Origin: Scheffersomyces stipitis CBS 6054
Taxonomy: Eukaryota; Ascomycota; Pichiomycetes; Serinales; Debaryomycetaceae
DNA: 64,000 nt
Assembly (NCBI RefSeq): GCF_000209165.1
Contig: NC_009047.1
Location: 992,001 to 1,056,000 of the forward strand
Direction of reading: 5' to 3'
In this document: piece after piece, positions 40,289 through 50,479 of the stretch
Numbering within the stretch: position 1 is the first letter of the stretch
Layout of the letters: every line of letters begins with the position of its first letter
Notes under the pieces: generated by a model
What the model saw: the letters and a program-made list of their open reading frames with translations, nothing else
What the model was told of the DNA's origin: nothing
Database searches by the model: none
Position numbers and translations under genes: made by a program

Positions 40289-41406
40289 TTACTGGGAATC
40301 ACCAGCAGTCAACTTTCTCTCGATGGCAAAACTCTTGGTCAACTCTTCGTCGCACTTCTTCAAGATGTCGTCGGCCAACACATCGATGGCATTACTGTGG
40401 AGCATGTTGTTGTATCTGGATGGTTCACTAGGCAACTTGAAGATGCCTCTCCACTCCTCGGTGTCCAACTCCTTATCGCCTCTTTTGGCTCTTTCCAAGT
40501 TCTCCAATTTTCTCTGCTGTTTCCATTGGGTTATCTTGGAGACTTCCTTCTGATGCTGTCTCTGGTAGTAGTTGAAGTTGTTCTGGTCGTAGTTGTAGGA
40601 GTCAACTTGGCTGTACAAGGATTCCAACAATTGGGCGGTGACATTCTGATTCGACGACAAATTCAATACATCGAATTCCTTCTCCCCCTTGGCCTCGTTG
40701 TCCAAGCCAGCCAAGTACAAGTTCACTAAGTGCTGGTTGTGGATGTTAATGGGCAACTCGTCAAAGATGTTCAAGTATGTGAGCTTGTTGGCTTCCAAGT
40801 CCTTGGACTTCCACTTGCCGTCTATGTAGGCGCCGATGAAACCCTCCGATAATCTGAAGGCTTTAAGCTCGACCTCCTTGCCAACGGAGGCCATGTTATG
40901 GATTAAAATGAAGGCATTCTTGTTGGTCAATTGTTGCTGAGCCAAGCCTTCTATTAATTGGGTAGTGACAAAGTTACCAGAAACAGTCGATTGGAACCAA
41001 CCTTGGAACTCAACACCATATTCTAACTTTTTCAAGCTCTCCAAGATTTCCTGCTGGTACTTAGCACCGCTTCTGGATCTGAATGAACCTCCCTCGTATT
41101 GGTCTGGATATGGGAATGGATAGGCATGGGTAACGTCTATGGAACCTTCGTCGTCTTCAAAGCCCAACAAGGCACCAGAAAACAAAGAAGGATAGTTCTC
41201 TGAAGTGTGTCTGATCAACGACAACAACACACTGGATTCCACATTGATGGAGGTGGCCGTTGGTTGCTGGTACTTTTTACTATATATAGTTAGTAGATGC
41301 TAAATAGAAAAGAATAAATGAAACCATATTCGCTTTATCTTCGCTTCCTAGGACAGAGAAAAGGAACTGATCCAACTAATAGTACTTACGTTTGTTTGGT
41401 GGCCAT
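40289..41406 (-). CDS. eIF3 subunit h (two exons)
   Basis: The uninterrupted frame begins at a GTG. A 17-nt first exon (41390-41406) joins exon 2 (40289-41279) to give 335 residues starting MATKQTKKYQQPTATSI. Residues about 15-160 form an MPN domain (SSVLLSLIRHTSENYPSLFSGALLGFEDD...) without a JAMM zinc motif, which is normal for the structural subunit. The C-terminal half is helical and charged. eIF3h belongs to the non-core part of the translation initiation factor eIF3; it is found in fission yeast, filamentous fungi and CTG-clade yeasts and is missing from Saccharomyces. The sequence fits p40/eIF3h better than the other MPN subunit eIF3f. Confidence 0.88.
41280..41389 (-). other. Intron of eIF3h (110 nt)
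   Basis: On minus it begins GTAAGTACTA and ends CTACTAAC-TATATATAG. It interrupts the sixth codon: AC plus T gives Thr. Short size and a branch site 9 nt from the end match the other introns here. Confidence 0.92.
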
Positions 41407-42017
41407 CGTACTATGGGTTATATACTAAGATTATGAGTTATAGCCGTGTATGGTGTCAGAATAGTCTATCTTGTCCAGAACTTTTCACTCATTTTTTCAT
41501 CGTGAAAAATTTGTAGTCACGTGAGTGATCTGAAATGATTGCAAAAAAGAGTAAGGAGAGATAAGTTGATTCAACATGAAAAGAGGGAGTATCTAGTTAG
41601 TCAGAGAAAAGCAATGACAAGAGTAATGTAGTAGAATTCTGCACCTTTTGAAACAAATAGAGAGTAAATGCAGATTCTATGGCACAATATGATACTAATT
41701 TGTGTTCAGAAGACGTACACCTGATTACTCCTTGCACTTAGACAAAAGTGGATACATATTTTTTTAACATTTTAATACATTAGATATATACAATAAGTAT
41801 CCAATATAGGGACTAAGGGATTATCCAATACAAAACAATTTCTTCAACAATTTTGACATTCTTCAGTTGTCTGAATAGACTTTCTAATCACATGACATAA
41901 ATCACTGATATACGCATGAAACTCACGTGATCATAATATCAAAACAGCTATATTTTTGAATAATTCTTATCACGATTCATTTTTATTCTTCTACTACAAA
42001 CTGCGATAATCATCTCC
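41407..42017. other. Divergent promoter between eIF3h and EAF1
   Basis: 611 bp with CACGTG at 41518-41523 (eIF3h side) and 41924-41929 (94 nt before the EAF1 ATG). No gene seen. Confidence 0.5.
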
Positions 42018-45000
42018 ATGTCCGTGACGATTCCTAGCGACGCCGACACGCGAGTTCTCGTGCAGACGCGTCTGCTGCGTTTACGTGAATTGGAATATCT
42101 TACGGCAGATCCTTTGCTAGCCCGATTATTCAGCCTGAAGGAATCTGAAAGCCAAAGTAGTTTGGCAAGTAGAGCTGTTTCCAGCGACGAAAAACTGGTT
42201 CAAGGGATAGTTCTCAATCGAGAAATCACACGAAACATCTTGCGTGCTATTGATGCGGCTGTTTATCGACGTGGATCGCATAGGAAGCGGCCAGCAGAGT
42301 CTGAGCTTCATAACGAATCCAAAATTCCTCGCGTTGCATCTTCGTCTAGTAGCCATATTCGTTCAGCAAATGATAGAAAACAGAGTACTTCGGCTTCGAG
42401 TGTGAAATCACTCAAGACGGCGTTGGAAGCTGCACAGGATGAACTAGATCTGTTTCTTGATAGAGACATAGCGGAAATGGAGATTCTTCTGGTTCCGGAA
42501 CATTATCCCACCAAGCCGCATACTGTCTCTTCACTTGCTGAGCTCTACTACTTGACACAGACATTGCCATTGATCAAGCTCTTACCAGGAAGCCACAAAG
42601 TGTTAATGACAGACAACTTTGAGCTGGCTCTTCTAGAGGGAAAAATCGCTGTATTGTACCTGAGAATTGAAGAGTTGAAGAGGCAGGGTAAATGGTCCCT
42701 CAGACAGCCTCTGAAGTTCTACGATCCATTCACATACAAGAAGAAGAGTAAGAAAATCACATTTTACTGGGATAACCTCCTCGCCGAGGCTAAATGGATG
42801 GCCACAGATTTCCATGAATCTGCCAAGTTCAAGAGAGCCTGCTGTGTGATGTTGGCGCAGGCTGTAAGCGATTACTGGACATACGGAAAGAGTGTCTGTG
42901 TCAAACGAAAGCAAATTGTCCATTTAACGGACGCTGAGGTTTCTGAGCATACTCAGACTGTGGTCTCAGCTAACGAAGAAAGCGTAGATGTAGACATGAA
43001 TCAAGAACCAGAACATGAAGCTGATCATGAAACCGAAACTGTTCAGGAACAAGAAGAACCAGTAGGAGATGATACAAAACTGACAGTAGTCAAGGAACTG
43101 GCTACCATAGACACCAAATTGTTGCAGCAGGATGCTCCTATAGACTTGTCTGTAGTAGAGAAGATGGGTCAAATCGATTTGGAGATGCAACAACGACCAC
43201 AAGGACCATTCAAGATGTTTGTTGATCTCAATGATCTTAAGAAGATTGACCAGTCGATAATTAAGAACTTGCCGAAGTTCACGGCCTTTGACGATGACTC
43301 TAATGTGGCGCCGGTTTCAGCTTTGAAGCCTAGCGAGTCACCTTTGGCATCGATATCTCGCTTGATCCATCCATTTGAAGACGATAACAACTGGCACAAG
43401 ATCATTCTTAAAGATACCAATAGCTCAAGCAAGAACGTCCGAACCGAAGGACCCCCAGAGTACCAGAAGGGGTTGTTTGGAATCCAATCACATCGTAGAT
43501 TCAACTATTTGAAGCCTCCCAAACCTCCATTGATAAAGAATATTGAGTATAGATCACCGACCATATGGCTCCCTCAAGATGACAAGTATTTGATTCATTA
43601 TGTAGCAGAGTTTTCATTCAACTGGGAGCTTATTTCTGAACATTTGCTGACGTCGTCTTCCGCATCCAGCTTGAAGAAGTACGAATCAAATATCGAACGG
43701 AGAACTCCCTGGCAATGTTTTGAAAGGTATATTCAGCTCAATGAGAAGTTCCAATTCTCAGACATGAAGGGTGTATATGCCTACCATGCTCAGCAATGGC
43801 TAGAACAAGCCCACAAAGCCCAACTGACGACAAAGCGTAGAATTTCTCCATTAGGTGTTGGCGCCGAGTCTATTCAAAGGGGCCATAGACGTTTGCGGTG
43901 GGCTTCTATGTTTGATGCCATGAGAAAATGCATGAAAAAGAGAGAAATCGCAGTAGCCAAAGTGAGCCAAAGAAGAACTACCAACGACTATTCTGCTGCT
44001 AACACCAACAGTGCTGGATCTGGATCTGGTACTACTTCTGTAGCTCTGGTCAACGGTTCTGTAGTTGGTAGTGCTGGTTCAGCATCTGCAGCTGGTGCTT
44101 CTGTCGTCAAGAGGCCGATGGACAGAGTTCCTAACCCTGCCGAGTTGTCAAAGTTGAAGTTTGAAAGAGATAAGTCGATACAAGAAGCCTATCTCAACCA
44201 GCAAGCTACTCGTTCCAGAATGTTGGCTGCTGTAGCGCAACAGAAACAGCAACAGGGCCAACCGCTGCTGCTGCTGCAGCAACTGCAGCAACTGCAGCTG
44301 GCTGGGCCCACACAATCAGCAAACTCACCACAGCAACTACCACTGTCATTTCCTTCACAAGAAGGTCCACCATCGCAACAACTTGGCAATATTAGCAGTG
44401 TTCGTGTTCCGGCCTCTCTAGGGTCAGGAAGTGTGCAATCTCGTAATGCCAACGGCAGCGCAGGACCTAGTAGAATCCCTCCAAGTTCGGGTGCCCCTAT
44501 CAGCGGGCAATCTTCTCCTGTTCCAGGTAACCAACAGCTCGGCCAGCTTCCAAATGGTATTAGACGTCCAACTACTCCAAATGGAACTCCATATACAAAC
44601 GAACAGATCCAGCAGCTTATCCAGCTCCAGAAACAGAGACGGTTAATGCAACAGCAGAATCAACAAAATAAGACTTCTATAGGAAGTTCATCTTCCAGCG
44701 GTGGACTGTCGATTCAGAACAGTCAATCCAAACACATGGTACCCAACAAAGTTCCTCAGGGCCCTGGTCAACAGCAGTCGATAACCAGCAACTCCAACCA
44801 AGCGCAGACTGTTCCACCTCAACAACTGGCTCCTAAGCCTAGAATTCACTTCGCACCAGCACAGGTTTCTGCTATTATTAACTCTATACAGCAAAAGAAC
44901 CCTGGTTTCAGTAAGGAACAAGTAACCAAACTTGCGGCGCAATATCTTGCGAATTTACAGCAACAACAGCAACTCAGGTTTACTCAACAGCAACAGCAGC

Positions 45001-45434
45001 AACTGCTGCAGCAGCAGACTAATACAATTGGTCAACAGGTTCTGTCTGGTGCGGGTAATATTCAATATAGAGGTTCTGCCAGTCCTGTGGCCCAGCAACA
45101 GCAACTAACCCAACAAAAGGGCCAGATTGCCAGCTTGACTCCACAGGAGCGAAACCAGTTGCAAATGTTAAAAGCAGCCAAGTCTGCACAACAGCAACAT
45201 CTTCAGCAACAACTGCAGTTACAGAAATTGCAACAACAACAACAGCAACACCAACAGCAGCAACTTGGCCATCAGTCACAGCTTCTGCCGCAACAATTGC
45301 TACAACTCCAGCAACAGCGTCTGAGGAAGAGCCTTTCCCCTGGAGGGGGCGAGTCCCCGCTTGACATTTCCAAGTTGGATTACGAACAAAGAAAGAGGTT
45401 ACTCCAGAAACAACAACAGCAACAGCAACAGTAG
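42018..45434 (+). CDS. EAF1: EAF1/VID21, scaffold of the NuA4 acetyltransferase complex
   Basis: 1138 residues. An HSA helix lies at about 225-300 (ITFYWDNLLAEAKWMATDF...AQAVSDYW), which binds actin-related proteins. A SANT/Myb domain lies at about 513-578 (TIWLPQDDKYLIHYVAEFSFNWELIS...ERYIQL). The C-terminal ~430 residues are Gln-rich. This order is specific to Eaf1/Vid21, the platform that holds together the NuA4 complex acetylating H4 and H2A. Part of the Gln tract (44265-44300) uses seven CTG codons, so in this clade the tract is Gln/Ser rather than Gln/Leu. The last codons are a CAA/CAG run followed by TAG and TAA. Confidence 0.92.
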   Translation: MSVTIPSDADTRVLVQTRLLRLRELEYLTADPLLARLFSLKESESQSSLASRAVSSDEKLVQGIVLNREITRNILRAIDAAVYRRGSHRKRPAESELHNESKIPRVASSSSSHIRSANDRKQSTSASSVKSLKTALEAAQDELDLFLDRDIAEMEILLVPEHYPTKPHTVSSLAELYYLTQTLPLIKLLPGSHKVLMTDNFELALLEGKIAVLYLRIEELKRQGKWSLRQPLKFYDPFTYKKKSKKITFYWDNLLAEAKWMATDFHESAKFKRACCVMLAQAVSDYWTYGKSVCVKRKQIVHLTDAEVSEHTQTVVSANEESVDVDMNQEPEHEADHETETVQEQEEPVGDDTKLTVVKELATIDTKLLQQDAPIDLSVVEKMGQIDLEMQQRPQGPFKMFVDLNDLKKIDQSIIKNLPKFTAFDDDSNVAPVSALKPSESPLASISRLIHPFEDDNNWHKIILKDTNSSSKNVRTEGPPEYQKGLFGIQSHRRFNYLKPPKPPLIKNIEYRSPTIWLPQDDKYLIHYVAEFSFNWELISEHLLTSSSASSLKKYESNIERRTPWQCFERYIQLNEKFQFSDMKGVYAYHAQQWLEQAHKAQLTTKRRISPLGVGAESIQRGHRRLRWASMFDAMRKCMKKREIAVAKVSQRRTTNDYSAANTNSAGSGSGTTSVALVNGSVVGSAGSASAAGASVVKRPMDRVPNPAELSKLKFERDKSIQEAYLNQQATRSRMLAAVAQQKQQQGQPLLLLQQLQQLQLAGPTQSANSPQQLPLSFPSQEGPPSQQLGNISSVRVPASLGSGSVQSRNANGSAGPSRIPPSSGAPISGQSSPVPGNQQLGQLPNGIRRPTTPNGTPYTNEQIQQLIQLQKQRRLMQQQNQQNKTSIGSSSSSGGLSIQNSQSKHMVPNKVPQGPGQQQSITSNSNQAQTVPPQQLAPKPRIHFAPAQVSAIINSIQQKNPGFSKEQVTKLAAQYLANLQQQQQLRFTQQQQQQLLQQQTNTIGQQVLSGAGNIQYRGSASPVAQQQQLTQQKGQIASLTPQERNQLQMLKAAKSAQQQHLQQQLQLQKLQQQQQQHQQQQLGHQSQLLPQQLLQLQQQRLRKSLSPGGGESPLDISKLDYEQRKRLLQKQQQQQQQ

Positions 45435-45786
45435 TAATAGTGATAACCAAAGTAATTTACTGGGAAACCGAAACCAACATTAATTATTGTCTCTGGGAGT
45501 ATTGGGAATAGATATTTAGTACATGTATTATAACTAACGGATAGAGGAGATGATAATATGAATTGTCACATAATTGTAGTAGTTCTTTATATTGTTTTAT
45601 TGAAGTTCCATGGTAATACAGGATGAATCATGATGCTATTTAGGCAGACTCGAAATATATGGGTGCAAATTTGTCGCTTTGTGCGACACAATTCGCGACA
45701 TGCATACGCGCCTATATCAAAAATATTTATTCATCAATTTTCCACTTCTATCATTCATCACTTAGCTGTCTCTTCTCCAATATACC
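45435..45786. other. SCC2: Intergenic region, SCC2 promoter
   Basis: 352 bp. It contains three GCGACA/TGTCGC motifs within 29 bp at 45672-45700. No gene seen. Confidence 0.5.
45672..45700. promoter_or_regulatory. SCC2: Three GCGACA/TGTCGC motifs upstream of SCC2
   Basis: TGTCGC at 45672-45677 and GCGACA at 45683-45688 and 45695-45700, about 87-115 nt before the SCC2 ATG. Same hexamer and similar distance as at PRP19. Confidence 0.4.
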
Positions 45787-48700
45787 ATGGTGGGAGAAGG
45801 CGTCCATCCTCGGGATATGCGAGAGGCATTGAGTATAGCGCCTTTTCTCCATCTCATTCCCAAACAGGAAATAGCGCCTTTGATCTCATCTACATCCATA
45901 ACGATATCGCCAGATCCCCAGGAATTTAACTCACAATTGTATGATTCGGAGTGTAAAGAACGCAGAAAAGTTGTGAATAGTGACGAAACCAGTTTTGGCG
46001 AAGTTCTCAAGGATTTGGCCTCTGAATTTACAGATTGTCAGGATGAGGAAGTAGATCAAATCAGGTTTAGAAAACCAGAAATTATTCAAAATGGGGAAAA
46101 ACAACCCCAGGAACTCACAGGAATAACTTTGCCGGCCCTTGAGAGGCGAATATTTAATTCTACGAAAATTGAACTGAGGCAAATCATTTTGCTGTCTCGT
46201 AGCGCCGACACAAGAACATATACTGGCAGATTATCCGTGCGCAAGACTTATCAGGCCGAGGACAAACAAACAAAAGCACATAACGATAGATATTTACGCA
46301 AATATGAAAGGGAACTCGGATTTTTGTTCGCTGAGGATAAGGAATTTCTGAAAGAACTACCAAATTCTTATGCAAACAGAAAGAGATACCTTGAAGACGA
46401 CGAAGAATACAATGCCAAAAGACCGCACCGGATTGTGACTATGACCTATGACCAAGTAGCAGACCGAGCAAATGTGAACATGGCGATACTTCTCCAGCAG
46501 ATTGAACGAGAAGAGGCCGAACCTGAAATTTCTGCTAATTGGATGATCCTAGATGATACCAAAATCCTTACGAATTACGCCCTATTGCATATACACGACA
46601 ACCTCATCCGAAACTTAAACCACCGGGTTTTACACACTGAAGATAACGATATCTCCTACTTATCGAAAATCCAGGATCTCTGTTTGAGAACTATAAATGC
46701 CTCAGAAAACATCGATTTCTCGGAATTGAGTTTGAGAGTAATTGCCCCTGATCTTCAAGATAACGACCTTGCGTCTTTGATTATCAGCCTAGAAACCTGT
46801 CTAAACTTCACCAAAGCTAGTAAAATCATGCTTTTGTTGCTCACCAGTCATTATTCGGAGAAGTTGATGTTTTACGATGCCCACACGAATCTGGTGATAC
46901 AGCTTATGGACAGTGTGGTCGACTTGCTAATAATACCACTCGCATCTTTTGAAAACGTACAACCAATAACTAACACGCTAAAGCCCATATTAGCCAGATT
47001 GCTAGTTGAAGTCTGCGATTTGTTCCAACTCTTCAATTCCTACAAGCACCCAAACCGATTTGATGACACTCTTATTACTAAATTGGAATACCTTTGCATA
47101 CATGCAGTGTTTGCTGAATACCGAAGCAAGGGAAACAATTCATTTTTTGGTTTAAGCCAGTTTGAGTTGTTGAAATTGCGATCTTGTGAAATGATTATCA
47201 GCTTATTCTCTAATATATCTGATCAGCGAGAGTTCATCTTAGGAGAACTCATATCAAATTTTGACAAATTACTGCCCAATAGGACAGTTGCGAGACAATA
47301 CAAACTTGCTGGTGGAGGCAATGTACAATTGGTTTCTGCCCTTCTAGCCAAGTTGATTGAAAGCAGCTCAGCAGACTTTGATGTACTGTCTTTATCGGAA
47401 AGTTTTATTGACCTGCCTGCTTTATCCAATAACGTCAAGGAATCAATTCTCAACTGCAAGAAAACTGGAGACAATATTTCCAGAATGTTGATCTCCAAGT
47501 TCAGTGGAACCACCTCAACAATGAGCAAACAGTCATTAGAGTTAATGGTTGAAGACTTACTACTGCTTATGTTGTCACCAGTTTGGGCCGGTTCCACCGT
47601 TCTATTGACTTCGATCACAAATTCATTTCTTATCATGATCAATGCAGAAGCTGATCCTCCTCTTGAGACTACAATGTTGGATATGTTAGGATTGATTGTA
47701 TTGAAGATCAAGTGTATATCCTGCAAAAAGGAATTGAAGCGTATTACCCCCAGAGCTTCCAGCGAGGATTTAAACATATGTAAGTCCATGATGATCAACG
47801 TTCTTCACGAATTGAAAAGCATTTCTGGAAATGTCTTTCTGATTGCAAGTTCTCAGTTTTTGCTACTCAAGTATCTTTCGTATTTCCTTTCGTTAGTGGG
47901 GGACTCAGAAAATAATAGCCTATTGGCCAATACTGAAGTCGAAAACTTGGAGGTGGTCGCTAAACAGGCATGTAGAGATTTGATAAATGCAACTTCAGAT
48001 GGCCAAACTAACATTCTGAAGGATGCTTCGGCTTACACTGAGAACGAGTACCTTTCCATAATGAATAGCCAAGAATTAGAGGTTCTTTACGAAGGATTTT
48101 TAGGCTCTGTGGTTGGATTAATGGATAGCAATAAAGTCAAAGTGAGAGCTAAATGTATCAAAATTCTTTCGTCGTTAATTGAGCAGAATGATGAACTTTT
48201 ACTTTCGCCAAAGATTCAAGAGTCTGTGTCAAACAGGTTATTTGATAATTCTCCACTTGTCAGAGATGCAGTGATTGATCTAATTGGAAGATACATGTCT
48301 TCCAACCCTGTTCTTGTTGACAGGTTCTACAAATCCATTTGTGAATGCCTTGTTGATGAGAGTGTCCAGGTTCGTAAGAGAGTAGCCAAGTTGAGTGGGC
48401 AGATGTACGAAAAGACAACGTCTAAGTCAGTAAAGGTATATATTTCTTCCAAGTTGATAAGGAAATTGAACGACGAGGATGATGTAGTTCAAGACATTTC
48501 CAGATCCATACTCCTTTCGTTATGGTTTCCCAAACTGAATAATTTGGAAAAGGTTGATTCATCTAAGACAACTGCTGAAGTAATGATGGATATAGTAAAA
48601 AGTGGCGGAAGAACTAGCGAGGGCTTCGAATCTTTCATAATAAACTATGTCAACTCCAATAATAGTCAAGCAGCAAAAGTCGCCATGAAATTGAAATTGG

Positions 48701-50415
48701 CTCAAGTTTTTGATTTCATAATTGAAGGTGGCGATGCCGTTGCCAGTGCCATGAAACTAGTCGCAATGTTTGTTAAATGCGACAGTTCTATCATAAATCA
48801 AGATCAACTTGTTTCATTGGAACCATTCTTTATAGAAGAAAAATCAACTGAAGGAACTTCAAGACTTTATGGTTTAGAGATTCTATCCTCGGCCTTACCA
48901 AGCATTGGTTCATTACGTCCAGATTTCTTGGCTTCGTTGGTTTCGAATTTATTGAAGAAACTTACGAAATACAGCGTCAAGGAGTTGCATCATGTTGTTC
49001 CTAGTGTATGGGTTCTTTGTCAGATGAACAAGGATTCAATTAAGCTTGCCAATGCTACAATTTCTTGTATGAGACTCATTAAGCCATACTTTGAGTTCAA
49101 GGAGGACAAAAAGTTCGATGTTAAGTTACAGAAGCTTTTACATCTTTTGGGATGCTTTGGAAGATACTGTAGACTTGAGAATCATCGTGATCTCTTTCAG
49201 AAATCTTCCCTTGGATTCAAAGCAAAAGAATCAGTTACTAGTGGAATCGTGAAATTCTTGATGTACTTCTGTGATTCCAAAATGCCCAGCACAATCCGAA
49301 ACACAGCTTTGGCAAATATGATCCATGTTTGCCGGACTCACACAAAGCTCTTTGTTTCGGAAGCTATCTTGAAGGTCTTCGATAGAGAAATGAATCTAAA
49401 AAGCAATGTCGAATCCTTCAATACCATTATCCGAGGACTCTTCGATTTTTTGAAGGATGAAGAAATTGAAGTACGCAGAAGAGTTGGGTCTTCATCTACT
49501 TCTTCTGACAAACTCAAGATTGATATCTCAGTATTTCACGGCGATTCCAAGTCGTTTCTTCATGATGGAATATGCGCTGGTCTCATTCAACGGTACGAGA
49601 ATAGAATACTTGAAATGACACTATATGATAAAGGAGAGCAATCATACCTTGCAGTTCAGTTTGTAGAACTCATTGTCAAGATTGGATTTTCGAACCCAAA
49701 ACTTTGCATTCCTACAATTATAGCATTACATTCCAGTCCAAATCCATATGTTAGAAATATCGCAAGACAAGTCCACAAAGAACTTTTTGAAAAGCACGAA
49801 TCCTTGATTGATACAAGCTATGCTGAAGGGTTCACATTGTCGTTTAATTTCCTGAGAAGATTATCTTTAGACGATTCGTCATCTACAGAGGTATTCAATT
49901 CCGTGTACTCGATTATCCAGAAGACGTATTCTTCTAGAAAAAAGTTCATCAACTCTTTGCTAAGACTTTTAGTCGTTGACCTCGAGCGCACAAGCATTGT
50001 AGATGCTCTCGAAAAGCTACAGTTTGCTAGGAATAAAGTGTGTAATATCGCAAAGATCAATTTCGCTACGCTAGAAGAGGTGTTGATGATTGTTCATGAG
50101 ATAGACCATGTGGTCAGCCGTTCGGGAATGGACTTGGTGGACAAACTCAAGACCCAAACTGATGATGTGGCTATTGACTTGGTTATTGCGCAATCAATTT
50201 TAGCAATTTCAGCATTGAGAAGCCATTTGGTTAACAAATTTTCACTTGGAAGATCCTTGATAGATAGGTTCATTCCCGGAAAAGTAGATCCCGACATGAG
50301 GCATGCAATCAAATCTAGCTACCAGCTACCTCTCGAAATTCCCGTTCTCCCTGAAACTTTGGAGAAATCTAGTCTTATAATCATAGTACAGAACGAGGTA
50401 GACAAATATGCATAG
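45787..50415 (+). CDS. SCC2: SCC2, cohesin loader (NIPBL/Mis4 family)
   Basis: 1542 residues, close to the size of Saccharomyces Scc2. The N-terminus is less conserved; from about 330 onward the chain is helical HEAT-repeat solenoid. A recognisable landmark is the AGGGNVQLVSALLAKLIES segment near residue 515, and later repeats such as KVRAKCIKILSSLIEQNDELL and PLVRDAVIDLIGRYM are characteristic of the family. Scc2 with Scc4 loads cohesin on chromosomes and stimulates its ATPase. It converges with the SAS4-like gene with only about 64 bp between stops, so the transcripts probably overlap. Confidence 0.92.
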   Translation: MVGEGVHPRDMREALSIAPFLHLIPKQEIAPLISSTSITISPDPQEFNSQLYDSECKERRKVVNSDETSFGEVLKDLASEFTDCQDEEVDQIRFRKPEIIQNGEKQPQELTGITLPALERRIFNSTKIELRQIILLSRSADTRTYTGRLSVRKTYQAEDKQTKAHNDRYLRKYERELGFLFAEDKEFLKELPNSYANRKRYLEDDEEYNAKRPHRIVTMTYDQVADRANVNMAILLQQIEREEAEPEISANWMILDDTKILTNYALLHIHDNLIRNLNHRVLHTEDNDISYLSKIQDLCLRTINASENIDFSELSLRVIAPDLQDNDLASLIISLETCLNFTKASKIMLLLLTSHYSEKLMFYDAHTNLVIQLMDSVVDLLIIPLASFENVQPITNTLKPILARLLVEVCDLFQLFNSYKHPNRFDDTLITKLEYLCIHAVFAEYRSKGNNSFFGLSQFELLKLRSCEMIISLFSNISDQREFILGELISNFDKLLPNRTVARQYKLAGGGNVQLVSALLAKLIESSSADFDVLSLSESFIDLPALSNNVKESILNCKKTGDNISRMLISKFSGTTSTMSKQSLELMVEDLLLLMLSPVWAGSTVLLTSITNSFLIMINAEADPPLETTMLDMLGLIVLKIKCISCKKELKRITPRASSEDLNICKSMMINVLHELKSISGNVFLIASSQFLLLKYLSYFLSLVGDSENNSLLANTEVENLEVVAKQACRDLINATSDGQTNILKDASAYTENEYLSIMNSQELEVLYEGFLGSVVGLMDSNKVKVRAKCIKILSSLIEQNDELLLSPKIQESVSNRLFDNSPLVRDAVIDLIGRYMSSNPVLVDRFYKSICECLVDESVQVRKRVAKLSGQMYEKTTSKSVKVYISSKLIRKLNDEDDVVQDISRSILLSLWFPKLNNLEKVDSSKTTAEVMMDIVKSGGRTSEGFESFIINYVNSNNSQAAKVAMKLKLAQVFDFIIEGGDAVASAMKLVAMFVKCDSSIINQDQLVSLEPFFIEEKSTEGTSRLYGLEILSSALPSIGSLRPDFLASLVSNLLKKLTKYSVKELHHVVPSVWVLCQMNKDSIKLANATISCMRLIKPYFEFKEDKKFDVKLQKLLHLLGCFGRYCRLENHRDLFQKSSLGFKAKESVTSGIVKFLMYFCDSKMPSTIRNTALANMIHVCRTHTKLFVSEAILKVFDREMNLKSNVESFNTIIRGLFDFLKDEEIEVRRRVGSSSTSSDKLKIDISVFHGDSKSFLHDGICAGLIQRYENRILEMTLYDKGEQSYLAVQFVELIVKIGFSNPKLCIPTIIALHSSPNPYVRNIARQVHKELFEKHESLIDTSYAEGFTLSFNFLRRLSLDDSSSTEVFNSVYSIIQKTYSSRKKFINSLLRLLVVDLERTSIVDALEKLQFARNKVCNIAKINFATLEEVLMIVHEIDHVVSRSGMDLVDKLKTQTDDVAIDLVIAQSILAISALRSHLVNKFSLGRSLIDRFIPGKVDPDMRHAIKSSYQLPLEIPVLPETLEKSSLIIIVQNEVDKYA

Positions 50416-50479
50416 ATCCGATATACCTTTATATATACATATATATCAGATCCAAAAATAACTTAATAAAATTAACTTA

